DNA of 27,059 bases from the NCBI GenBank assembly GCA_002495645.1, contig DAGF01000016.1:1-27059 (forward strand), given 5' to 3'. Under the pieces are notes generated by a model. The model was not told where the DNA came from and did no database searches. It worked only from the letters and a program-made list of their open reading frames with translations. The translations under genes were made by a program, and so were the position numbers. Positions 1-8,147 of the stretch are shown piece by piece. The first letter of the stretch is position 1, and each line of letters begins with the position of its first letter. This DNA is from Euryarchaeota archaeon UBA549 (GTDB lineage: Archaea; Thermoplasmatota; Poseidoniia; Poseidoniales; Poseidoniaceae).

Positions 1-324
1 GTCACCATCGAAGTCCAAAACATGGTCGCCACCTATGCTCTTCACTACCCCGAAGACTACGACGGCGTCGACAAGTTCACTGGTGAGCCACAAGCCGGCG
101 TTCCTCGTAAACTCAACCTCAACCACTTGACCTTCCACCTGCCCTTTGACAAAGTGGAGTACGAGCCAGAGCAGTTCCCCGGCCTCATCTATCGACTTGA
201 TGACCCCAAGGTCGTCTGTCTCATCTTCGGTTCCGGAAAGATGGTCATCACCGGCGCCCGACACAAGGACGAGATTCTCGAAGCCGTTGAAATCATCAAG
301 GACGAACTGGCTGACCTGCTTTGA
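1..324 (+). CDS. tbp: TATA-box binding protein (TBP), 3' part only
   Basis: This is the C-terminal 107 codons of archaeal TBP, the general transcription factor that binds the TATA box and recruits TFB and RNA polymerase. The reading frame is open from base 1 (VTIEVQNMVATYAL), so the gene begins upstream of the window. The second TBP repeat is clear: YEPEQFPGLIYRLDDPKV, then LIFGSGKMVITGA, ending in an acidic helix (DEILEAVEIIKDELADLL). Archaeal TBPs are usually about 180-190 aa, so roughly the first repeat is missing. An unusual insertion of about 20 residues (HYPEDYDGVDKF...AGVP) lies between the first strand and the KLNLN segment of this repeat. The next gene starts 38 bases after the stop on the same strand. 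The family call is near certain from the motifs. Confidence 0.95.
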   Translation, partial: VTIEVQNMVATYALHYPEDYDGVDKFTGEPQAGVPRKLNLNHLTFHLPFDKVEYEPEQFPGLIYRLDDPKVVCLIFGSGKMVITGARHKDEILEAVEIIKDELADLL

Positions 325-347
325 GCACACCCCTCAGCCAAAGGGCT

Positions 348-354
348 GGAGGAG
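348..354 (+). promoter_or_regulatory. Shine-Dalgarno site deciding the start of surface protein 1
   Basis: GGAGGAG lies 8 bases before the ATG at 363. This favours 363 over an upstream in-frame start at 321 that would overlap the end of tbp and has no such motif. The next in-frame ATG, at 390, lacks a site at this spacing. Confidence 0.6.
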
Positions 355-362
355 AAGTCTTG

Positions 363-3300
363 ATGTCCTCCCGTGCCCGTGGCTTATCCATGGGAGAGGT
401 ACGCTTGAGCCGCACCGTCCCCGTGGCCTTGGTGCTGCTGCTGATGCTGAACCTGGTGCCCCTCACGCACCACGAGCACCTCGCCGAACCCTCCGTTCAA
501 CGCTCAATCGCCGGCGACCCCGGTGTTTCAGACGTCCCGACATGGCGCATCGGCGACCGTTGGATTTACTCCGGAACCTTCGACCCGACCATTTTGGTCA
601 CCGACACTGGCGTTGACGCGACCGTCGGAGAAATCCAAGGTGACACCACCTCAGAAGTCACCGGCATCACCACCCAGAACGTGGACAACATGTCGGTGCT
701 GGCCTACACCCTGCGCACCTCAGCGAATTTTGACAAATCCGGCGTCTCCCTGGAGGGCTACTCCGGCAACGTCTACATTCAGTTCACCCAAACTGAGTAC
801 CTGCGGGTGAGCGACCTCTCACCAATTCGAAGTGAACTCGACATGTACATTCGCTTCGTTCCAAGTGGCATTTCCTTCCTCGAACAAATCCTCGGCGACA
901 TCACCATCACCACCACCTATTCCCCGGTCAACGAGAACTACGACTTCCCGCTCCGCATTGACGAGCGATGGACCACCACGACGACCTCGTCCTCACAGTG
1001 GTCGGGCCAAAGCGATTACATCACCCCATTCCCCCCACCCGAGACCGACACCAACACAACCACCTGGGTAGTGACTGATGTTGGAAAGCCCACGAATGAC
1101 CTCGGCCAAACCATCGATTACGGAGGATGTAACGAATCGTACGAAATGACCTCCTTCAACAGCGAAGGCATCTCGGAAGGCTACCGATGGTATTGCCCCG
1201 AAGTGCGAAACTACGCTTGGCTTCACACGGCTGATGATATCGGCTTGGTCATCGATTTCAAACTCAAGCGCTACGATCCCGTTGGCTCGACGGGTGTGGA
1301 GCCTTACACCAATCCCGGCACCCGTTCGGACTGCCTCGATGTGGTTCCTGAACGGTCCATCACCGCCCTCAACACGCCGATGCAGGTGTGGGTGAACGCC
1401 TCCTCGTCGTGCTTCTCCAACCCGGCCGGTTTGCAACTTGAATTGCATCACGAAGTGGAAGGTTTTGTCACCAGCCTGACCACGGCAGCCAACGGCAGCG
1501 CTTGGGCCATGGTCGACATCGGCGATGCCCTTGATTCGTCGGCAACGCAACTCGACTATGCCAGCCACGGGCTGGTGGCGAAAGCAGGAAACAAGGTCGG
1601 TGCAGCAACCGTTACGCTTGACCAATACCTTGTGGGCTTGGATGTCTTTGCTGACGAAGGTGCGGCCATCATCCTGCGAGAACGATGCATTGGCAATGTG
1701 TGTACCTTGACCCAACTCAACGCCCTCTCCGGCTACAACGTGTTGCCCGGCGATAAACTCGATATTGAGGTCGCCTTCAACAACCGTGGCATCACGACCT
1801 CAACGGTGACCGACGCACGTTTGACCACACCCGACGGCGTCGCCATCACTGAGGAATTACCTGCGCTGCAAACCTATCAGGCGTACAAAATGTTCCAAAT
1901 TTGGACCGTGCCCAACGGCACCAGCATCGGTTCCCTCCAAATCCAATGGGAAGCGGATACCGGGCGCCTAAACTCCGCCGATGCCAATTTCCAGAACAAC
2001 ATCGGAAGCATTGAACTCTTCGTGGGGCGATTGCCCACACCCGTAGCGCCAATTCCCGTTGGCATGACCCAGGAAACCATTCTCGTCAACGCCAGTGGAA
2101 GCTATGACGAGGACGGCGGGAATGTTTCGTGTGAATTCTATGTGCCCTTTGATGATGGCACAAGAACATGGGATTACGAACGCATCCTCGCCCCGTCCTG
2201 CATGTTGAATTACACGTGGATTGACGACGGCGTCTACCCTGTTGAAATCACCGTTAAGGACGAAGAACGCGATGAAACGGTCATGATTCTCAACGTCACC
2301 GTTCAAAACCGAGACCCGAACATCGAGGTACGAAGCCAGCGAACAGAAGCGAAGGTGGAATACCCCATTACACTCTACGCCTACGCGAACGATTCCGATT
2401 CAGAGAAAGTGTGGCCGGGCGTTGTTGATATTTACTGGCCAGGAGCCAACTGCAAGGAAGGCTACTACACACGCGTGTGCACCACAACGTCAAACATCGA
2501 GGGCTGGAAAACCTTCACTGCCATTGGCACCGACGACGACGGAGCAGTCTCATCAGCGACCTTTGACGTCAAATTCACCAATATTCGACCGCACAGTTTG
2601 AACGTGCAAATGGTCGACGATGAAGGACCCATCACGATGGACGCTCAAGACACCTGGCACGTCGAGGAAGACCAAGTTGTCACGGTAAAGGGCCAAGCGC
2701 AGGATTCCGTGGATGACATCGACGGCCTGACCCATACGTGGTGGCCCGACGACGCCCAACCCTCCCTTGTTCGCGTCTTCGACGGCCGAACCTCAGAATT
2801 TGAGATGGTCTGGCTTGAGGCTGGCCTTCACAAAATGCGAGTTGAAATTACCGACTCCGAAGGTGCCTCAAGCGGTATTGAGGAACGCTGGGTGAGCGTT
2901 CAAAACGTGCCACCAACCATCGAACCCATCGCCTCCGTCCTCCCTGTTGCTGAAGGCCAAAGCATCCGTGTCTCCGGCTCATCTTCCGACACGCCATCGG
3001 ATGTTGACGCTTTGGTGCGTTGCTGGGACATCGACCCGAGCATGGACTCTGATGATTTCGGCAGCGCCGACGATGATTGCGACGTCATCGGCGACAACCT
3101 GACCGTTTCCTGGAACCGCAGTGGCATCCACAAACTCGTCTATCACGTCACCGATGATGACGGAGCCCACACCAGTGAAGTCCTCGAGGTCTTGGTGCTC
3201 AACACGCCTCCAATCGTGCGCACAGCGCCGTTTTCCTGCGTGGCCTATCAGGCATGCCTGCTCGATGCCAGCAGCACGCTCGATGCACTCAACGATGTGG

Positions 3301-3893
3301 GCGACCTGACCGTGGCGTGGGACATTGATGTCAACGACGACAGCAACGAAGACGGCATCCCGGACAACGACGCCGACCTCATCGGAAAGGCGGTCACCTA
3401 CACCTTCAAGCGGGACGGCCTTCAATCGGTCAAGGTCATGGCGTGGGACGAAGACCCGGAGCGACCCGGAACCAAGGTGGTCACCTTTGCTGTCCTGCCT
3501 GCAGACCGCACCCCCATCGAGAACCTCGGTGCCGCCCTTGTCGGTGAAGAGGCCAATCCTCTCGCTCAACTCAGCCTCTTGGCCTTGATGTTGTTACTCG
3601 TGGCCTTGTTCGCCCGCCGACGCAACCGGGTTGAAGCCAACGAAAACGTGTGGGATGAGGTGTCCGATGCGTTGACTGGGGATTTGTTCACCGATAGAGA
3701 AGAGCGCCGACGACAAAAACAACCCGAAGGACCGCCGCCCGACTACTTGTTCCAACAAGCCGTGCAGAATGCACCGGCTATGGCATCAGATGTGCAAACT
3801 GGACCACCAATTCCTGAAACGGGCCTTCCAGAAGGATGGTCCATGGAGCAGTGGGAACACTACGGGCAACAATGGCTTGATTCCCAAGGTTGA
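363..3893 (+). CDS. Secreted, membrane-anchored PKD/CARDB-type surface protein 1
   Basis: A protein of about 1,176 aa with an N-terminal signal/anchor segment (VPVALVLLLMLNLVPL). A long extracytoplasmic region follows: an N-terminal module (DVPTWRIGDRWIY) shared with the next gene, a CARDB-like stretch (about bases 1640-2040), then about five PKD-like beta-sandwich modules (about 2060-3500). Asp-rich loops such as DIDVNDDSNEDGIPDND look calcium-binding. N-x-S/T sequons are frequent (NMS, NTT, NES, NGS, NVT, NLT). One hydrophobic helix (LSLLALMLLLVALFARRR, about 3565-3620) anchors it, leaving a cytoplasmic tail of about 90 aa that ends in GLPEGWSMEQWEHYGQQWL. The fold calls rest on pattern reading. 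A role in surface structure or in binding polymers or cells is inferred; no catalytic motif was recognised. It is followed closely by its paralogue. Confidence 0.85.
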   Translation: MSSRARGLSMGEVRLSRTVPVALVLLLMLNLVPLTHHEHLAEPSVQRSIAGDPGVSDVPTWRIGDRWIYSGTFDPTILVTDTGVDATVGEIQGDTTSEVTGITTQNVDNMSVLAYTLRTSANFDKSGVSLEGYSGNVYIQFTQTEYLRVSDLSPIRSELDMYIRFVPSGISFLEQILGDITITTTYSPVNENYDFPLRIDERWTTTTTSSSQWSGQSDYITPFPPPETDTNTTTWVVTDVGKPTNDLGQTIDYGGCNESYEMTSFNSEGISEGYRWYCPEVRNYAWLHTADDIGLVIDFKLKRYDPVGSTGVEPYTNPGTRSDCLDVVPERSITALNTPMQVWVNASSSCFSNPAGLQLELHHEVEGFVTSLTTAANGSAWAMVDIGDALDSSATQLDYASHGLVAKAGNKVGAATVTLDQYLVGLDVFADEGAAIILRERCIGNVCTLTQLNALSGYNVLPGDKLDIEVAFNNRGITTSTVTDARLTTPDGVAITEELPALQTYQAYKMFQIWTVPNGTSIGSLQIQWEADTGRLNSADANFQNNIGSIELFVGRLPTPVAPIPVGMTQETILVNASGSYDEDGGNVSCEFYVPFDDGTRTWDYERILAPSCMLNYTWIDDGVYPVEITVKDEERDETVMILNVTVQNRDPNIEVRSQRTEAKVEYPITLYAYANDSDSEKVWPGVVDIYWPGANCKEGYYTRVCTTTSNIEGWKTFTAIGTDDDGAVSSATFDVKFTNIRPHSLNVQMVDDEGPITMDAQDTWHVEEDQVVTVKGQAQDSVDDIDGLTHTWWPDDAQPSLVRVFDGRTSEFEMVWLEAGLHKMRVEITDSEGASSGIEERWVSVQNVPPTIEPIASVLPVAEGQSIRVSGSSSDTPSDVDALVRCWDIDPSMDSDDFGSADDDCDVIGDNLTVSWNRSGIHKLVYHVTDDDGAHTSEVLEVLVLNTPPIVRTAPFSCVAYQACLLDASSTLDALNDVGDLTVAWDIDVNDDSNEDGIPDNDADLIGKAVTYTFKRDGLQSVKVMAWDEDPERPGTKVVTFAVLPADRTPIENLGAALVGEEANPLAQLSLLALMLLLVALFARRRNRVEANENVWDEVSDALTGDLFTDREERRRQKQPEGPPPDYLFQQAVQNAPAMASDVQTGPPIPETGLPEGWSMEQWEHYGQQWLDSQG
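3801..3890 (+). repeat. GLPEGW cytoplasmic tail motif, copy 1
   Basis: The last 30 codons of surface protein 1 encode GPPIPETGLPEGWSMEQWEH and then YGQQWLDSQG. The same element recurs at 7369-7458 in the neighbouring paralogue with nearly every aromatic and acidic position kept. By topology it lies on the cytoplasmic side of the single membrane helix. It resembles a short interaction module; its function is unknown to me. Confidence 0.8.
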
Positions 3894-3917
3894 TTCCGTC
3901 CAAAAAAGGACATTCTC

Positions 3918-3926
3918 TTTTGTATC
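3918..3926 (+). promoter_or_regulatory. Possible TATA-like promoter element before surface protein 2
   Basis: The 52-base spacer between the two surface protein genes contains an A-rich run (CCAAAAAAGGA) followed by CTTTTGTATC, centred about 23-24 bases before the ATG at 3946. That spacing would suit a leaderless or near-leaderless archaeal transcript. No strong Shine-Dalgarno precedes the ATG. The match to the archaeal TATA consensus is weak, so this is tentative. Confidence 0.25.
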
Positions 3927-3945
3927 AGAACTGCTACCTGCAACC

Positions 3946-6900
3946 ATGCTGGGACGTGCCTCTCAAGCCGCTTTCCTCGTCGCCCTCTTTGTTCTCTCGA
4001 CGGGCCTGGGCGTGGTGGAATCATCCATTCTCCACGACCAAACGCCGTCTGAACAGCGCACGCAAGGCGTGAACGGTGTGGTTGATGTCCCCACCTACCG
4101 AGTGGGCGATAAGTGGGTTTATGAAACCAAATTTGATGTCGCTCAATTGCTGGTACAAGCCAACGTCTCCGCATCACTCAACACGCTAACGGGCGACACC
4201 GTCAACGAGGTCACGGACATCTTCTACGAAACCGATACCAACGGCGACACCGTCCTTGCCTACGAGATTGAAATCAGTGGCAGTTTCACCTCAGGGAACA
4301 GCGGTGCAACCTTGGAAGGTGTCACGGGGCGCCTCAACATCGATTACGACGGCATTGACATCCTCCGAGCCAGGGATTTGGCTACGATCACCAGCGACTT
4401 CACGCTCGACGTTAGGTTCCGTCCGTTCAACCTCGGCATCTTCGAGCAAACCCTCGGTATTGTGACCTTTGACAACACCTACACGCCCGCCAAGGAACGG
4501 TACGACTTCCCCGTTCGAAACGGCGACCAGTGGTGGATGGAATTTGAGGCAAAGACCGAAGTAAGCGGCACATCTGACTATTTCGACCCCACTGAATTTG
4601 ACTCCGAAGAGGATGAGAACAATTCATGGCAGGTCATCAAGAACGAGGCACCCACAGAAGATGGAGACTCACCGCAATACACTGGATGCGATGATTCGTA
4701 CAAGATTGCTGAATGGAACGCTACGGGCGTCAACCTCGGCTTCAACTGGTATTGCCCTGCCGTGCGTGGAAGTGCTTGGAACCGCATCGTCAACCCCGCA
4801 GGATTCACCATCGATTGGATATTGAAAACCTACAATCCGGCGGATTCCAACAGCGTCGACCCCGCTTCATCACCCGGAGGACGCAACACGCAAATTCACG
4901 TGAGCACCGCCACCACGGCGACCTTGCCGGACGCCATTGAACAAATTTCCATTGAATACAGCGTGGCTGGCTCACCCAGTATTCCCATCAAAAACACCAA
5001 CCTCCAACTTCGTTACGAAATTGCGGACACCATCCTCAACCCGACCACGGACAACAACGGGCAGGCTCAAGTCTCGCTCAATGTCTCAGACGAAGTGGAC
5101 GACACACCCGCCAGCGATGATCACACCAGCAACGGTGTCGTGGTGTATGACCCGGTAGCCGATATCGTCGGCGCCACCACCGTGGTGCAAGATTTGAGCG
5201 TGGTCGGTATCGACCTCGTGGCGCAGGCTAGTTCGGTCATCGTTGAGCGCACCCGAAACGGCGACACCACAACGCTGAGCGCCTCCATTGGCTACAACGC
5301 TCTGCCCGGCGATGTCCTCAGTTTCTCACTGCCCGCCCAGAACCGTGGTGTTCTGACCGCTCCGTCCACCTTCATGGAAATTGAAACGCCAGATGGCGTG
5401 GTCTCTCGAAGCACGCTACCGACCATTGCGCCCTATGCAGAGGAGCGTGTTCTTGTTGACTGGTCGGTGCCGGCTGACATGCAGATTGGAACGGCTCAAC
5501 TCACCTTCACGGTTGACCCTGATGAGAACGTGTCCGCCGACGCAAACCGGAGCAACAACGATGCCTCCATTTCCATCTTTATCGGTCGTTCACCCAACGC
5601 TTCGCTCGTGGTTGACCAAGGTAAGTTGACCTACGAAAACGTCACCCTCAACGCAACGCAAAGTTTCGACCTGGATGGCGGTGATGTTGACTGCGTCTTT
5701 GAAATCAATTACCGTGATGATTTGAACGACAGAATTGAAGCTCCGGACTGCTGGACTCAGTACAACTGGTCCAACAGCGGAGAATGGAGCGTCAAGGTGC
5801 TCGTCACCGATGAAGAACTTGACACCGACGAAGTGGTGGTCGACGTTCTGGTGCTGAACCGTGCTCCGAACTTTGAGTTGTCGTACCCTGAATCCGTGGC
5901 CGTGGAGTCTCCAGTCACCATTGAAGTCTTCAACATGAACGACATTGACACGGTGGCTCCAGTGGGCCAAATCGTGAAGGTCTATTGGCCAGATTGGACG
6001 AACTGTGGACCCATCAACGACAGCCCATCAGACACCGACAAAACCTGCACCTTTACGCCGACCGAGGAAGGCATGATTTCCATCACGGCCCAAGGCGTTG
6101 ACGACGATGGCGACACCATGAACATAACAGCCGACATCATGGTGCTGAACATCCCGCCGACGATATCACCACCTTCCCTCATTACAGGCGGAGAGGAGGT
6201 CATGCCCGATGAAAACGGCACGTGGCATCTCAACGAGGATGAAGTGGCCTTCTTACGAGCAAACGCAGACGATTCGGAAAACGACAAGGGAACCGTTCTC
6301 ATCGAATGGCACCCCTCACTTGCGGACGAGAACTGGACCATCTCAAGCATTGGCAGTTATTCCAACGAAGCGGTCGCTTGGAACACGTCAGGCATGCACA
6401 CCGTTCAGGTACGAGCGATTGACGCAGATGGCGCATCCTCCGAAGTACAGCAAGCGAAGCTCATGATTCACAACGTGCCGCCCAGTGTGACTGGGCTACC
6501 GGGGAACACCCCGGTGTTTGAAAGCGACCTGTTGAACTTGTCTGTGGAGGTGACGGATACCGCTTCGGACACGGCGAGCCTTGAGGTGTGTTGGGATTTG
6601 GATGCGAGCATCGATGTTGACAGTGATGGCACGAGCGACAACGATTGTGAACTCAGCGGTACCAACATCGAGCCGTCTTGGACCTCCAAGGGTGTGCGCA
6701 TGATCACGGTGACCGTCACCGACGATGACGGTGCAACGGCCCACCAGACCATGAACGTGAGCGTCCTGAATCTCCCACCCACCGCCGTCATCTCTGAAAT
6801 CTCAGTGCTTGACGGTTTGACTGAAGGCGACAACCTGACCATCTCGGGAACGGACAGTGTTGAAACAGCCAGCGACAAAGAGAACCTGGTGTACGAGTGG

Positions 6901-7554
6901 GACAGTTCTCATCTTGACACCGACCTTGACGGTGAGAAAACCGGCGATGTGGATTTCACCGGACCGACATGGACCGTGGAGAACTTGCCTGCAGGCACCT
7001 GGACCTTCACGCTGACCGTGACCGATGACGACGGCGAGTCGTCCCAAACAGAAATCATCGTCCTTGTTGCTGAAGCACCAGCTGAAGGCATCATCCAAAG
7101 CATCACGAACTCGTTGGGCACCACCACAACGGCCATCATCGGCTTACTCGCCATCATCATCATCGGTTTGGTCGTCTTCCTGCTGTTCACCCGACAAGGT
7201 GCGAGCGCGCCCGAGGATTTCGGTATGTTCGAGCAGAGTCAGTTCACCGCTGCACCCAAAACCATGGCGCCCTTGCCTGCCGCACAATCGGAAACTCCCG
7301 TTCAAGCCGCCCAACCCGTTGCGGCGGCTGTTGCTGCGCCGATGGAGACGGCCCAAGCGGTCAACACCGGTCCACCCCTTCCGGCAACTGGCCTTCCAGA
7401 GGGATGGACCATGGAGCAATGGAACTACTACGGTGAGCAGTGGTTGGCTGCAAACCAACCCGCACCAGCCCCGGTTCAACCCATAGTTTCACAAACTCCA
7501 CCAACCCCTGCCTCCAATGAGTTGCAGTCGTTGCTCGACGACTTGGACTTTTGA
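3946..7554 (+). CDS. Secreted, membrane-anchored PKD/CARDB-type surface protein 2 (paralogue of the preceding gene)
   Basis: About 1,202 aa. The start at 3946 is chosen because it gives a clean signal peptide (MLGRASQAAFLVALFVLSTG); the frame is open further upstream but would run back into the previous gene. The layout mirrors its neighbour: N-terminal module (DVPTYRVGDKWVYETKFD), CARDB-like region (GYNALPGDVLSFSLPAQNRG), then PKD-like modules with VTDDDG signatures. Asp ladders (DASIDVDSDGTSDNDC; DTDLDGEKTGDVD) look like calcium-binding loops. A C-terminal membrane helix (AIIGLLAIIIIGLVVFLLF, about 7130-7190) is followed by an Ala/Pro/Gln-rich cytoplasmic tail of about 120 aa carrying GLPEGWTMEQWNYYGEQWL. 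Many sequons suggest N-glycosylation. The architecture is clear; the molecular role is not. An adhesin, S-layer-associated or polymer-binding function is inference only. sepF follows 11 bases later. Confidence 0.85.
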   Translation: MLGRASQAAFLVALFVLSTGLGVVESSILHDQTPSEQRTQGVNGVVDVPTYRVGDKWVYETKFDVAQLLVQANVSASLNTLTGDTVNEVTDIFYETDTNGDTVLAYEIEISGSFTSGNSGATLEGVTGRLNIDYDGIDILRARDLATITSDFTLDVRFRPFNLGIFEQTLGIVTFDNTYTPAKERYDFPVRNGDQWWMEFEAKTEVSGTSDYFDPTEFDSEEDENNSWQVIKNEAPTEDGDSPQYTGCDDSYKIAEWNATGVNLGFNWYCPAVRGSAWNRIVNPAGFTIDWILKTYNPADSNSVDPASSPGGRNTQIHVSTATTATLPDAIEQISIEYSVAGSPSIPIKNTNLQLRYEIADTILNPTTDNNGQAQVSLNVSDEVDDTPASDDHTSNGVVVYDPVADIVGATTVVQDLSVVGIDLVAQASSVIVERTRNGDTTTLSASIGYNALPGDVLSFSLPAQNRGVLTAPSTFMEIETPDGVVSRSTLPTIAPYAEERVLVDWSVPADMQIGTAQLTFTVDPDENVSADANRSNNDASISIFIGRSPNASLVVDQGKLTYENVTLNATQSFDLDGGDVDCVFEINYRDDLNDRIEAPDCWTQYNWSNSGEWSVKVLVTDEELDTDEVVVDVLVLNRAPNFELSYPESVAVESPVTIEVFNMNDIDTVAPVGQIVKVYWPDWTNCGPINDSPSDTDKTCTFTPTEEGMISITAQGVDDDGDTMNITADIMVLNIPPTISPPSLITGGEEVMPDENGTWHLNEDEVAFLRANADDSENDKGTVLIEWHPSLADENWTISSIGSYSNEAVAWNTSGMHTVQVRAIDADGASSEVQQAKLMIHNVPPSVTGLPGNTPVFESDLLNLSVEVTDTASDTASLEVCWDLDASIDVDSDGTSDNDCELSGTNIEPSWTSKGVRMITVTVTDDDGATAHQTMNVSVLNLPPTAVISEISVLDGLTEGDNLTISGTDSVETASDKENLVYEWDSSHLDTDLDGEKTGDVDFTGPTWTVENLPAGTWTFTLTVTDDDGESSQTEIIVLVAEAPAEGIIQSITNSLGTTTTAIIGLLAIIIIGLVVFLLFTRQGASAPEDFGMFEQSQFTAAPKTMAPLPAAQSETPVQAAQPVAAAVAAPMETAQAVNTGPPLPATGLPEGWTMEQWNYYGEQWLAANQPAPAPVQPIVSQTPPTPASNELQSLLDDLDF
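7369..7458 (+). repeat. GLPEGW cytoplasmic tail motif, copy 2
   Basis: This is the second copy of the 30-codon element at 3801-3890: GPPLPATGLPEGWTMEQWNY then YGEQWLAANQ. Here it is followed by about 31 more residues ending in LQSLLDDLDF. Conservation is strongest at the G-L-P-E-G-W, M-E-Q-W, Y-G and Q-W-L positions, while the linkers around it differ. That points to selection on this tail beyond simple duplication. Confidence 0.8.
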
Positions 7555-7565
7555 GGCCGATGAAG

Positions 7566-8144
7566 ATGGGAAGTTTGTGGAATTTTTTCGGATTACCCGA
7601 CCCAGAAGGCAGCACCCCGGCCGCTGCAAACACGCCACCGCCGACGCCAGTTGCAGCAAAGCCGGTTTCGTTGACGGGAACGCAGGCTGAAGAAGCGGCG
7701 CCTCAATCAGAGCAAACGGTGTCAACGCCCACCGCCACACTCGAACCCGACATCAGTGGGTTGCGCACACCTCCACTGGGTTGGAATGGCCCACTCACAC
7801 CCGACGGCGAGGCCTTTCACGACCTCGGCGTGGAACGAAAGCATCGCCCGTATGTTCCCGACAAGGCCCTTCGTTACATAGCCCCCGATGTGATGAAGCG
7901 AATCCCCACAACCGCCATGCTTGAGCGGGTCTTGCAGGGCGACACCGCCATCGTGGATTTGCGCTCCTTGGTTCACATGGAAAGTCACCAGATGGCCTGC
8001 CGTAGAGAGATCAAACACATGGCTGACCACGCCCGTGTCAGTGTCTTTTCGCTTGACGCCGAAGATAAACTGCTGATGATTCCGGGACAAAACGTCGTGG
8101 TTGATATGCAAAAACACGAGTTGGGTTTGACCCCGTTATTGTGA
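7566..8144 (+). CDS. sepF: SepF-like cell division protein (DUF552 type)
   Basis: About 192 aa from the ATG at 7566. An ATG at 7560 is also possible, but GAGG at 7553-7556 sits 9 bases from 7566 and only 3 from 7560. The architecture matches SepF: a short N-terminal amphipathic-looking segment (MGSLWNFFGLPD) like the SepF membrane anchor, a Pro/Ala/Thr-rich linker, then a C-terminal alpha/beta core. The core reads AMLERVLQGDTAIVDLRSLV, a helix (QMACRREIKHMADHA), then SVFSLDAEDKLLMIPG, which follows the SepF pattern. In archaea SepF anchors FtsZ to the membrane. FtsZ is not in this window. The gene follows the second surface protein directly and may be co-transcribed with it. The call rests on architecture and a moderate motif match, not an alignment. 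Confidence 0.68.
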   Translation: MGSLWNFFGLPDPEGSTPAAANTPPPTPVAAKPVSLTGTQAEEAAPQSEQTVSTPTATLEPDISGLRTPPLGWNGPLTPDGEAFHDLGVERKHRPYVPDKALRYIAPDVMKRIPTTAMLERVLQGDTAIVDLRSLVHMESHQMACRREIKHMADHARVSVFSLDAEDKLLMIPGQNVVVDMQKHELGLTPLL

Positions 8145-8147
8145 GCA

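Noticed and set aside
2979..3569. Minus-strand open frame of 196 codons inside surface protein 1
   Set aside because: It is a shadow of Asp- and Val-rich coding sequence on the plus strand, with no domain, ribosome site or independent support.
3769..3945. Longer start for surface protein 2, inside the 3' end of surface protein 1
   Set aside because: Its first 59 residues are the other-frame reading of the preceding gene's tail. The signal peptide begins at 3946.
3149..7035. Recurring DNA near GTCACCGATGATGACGG
   Set aside because: These are the coding repeats of the VTDDDG signature in PKD-like modules, not a mobile or regulatory repeat.
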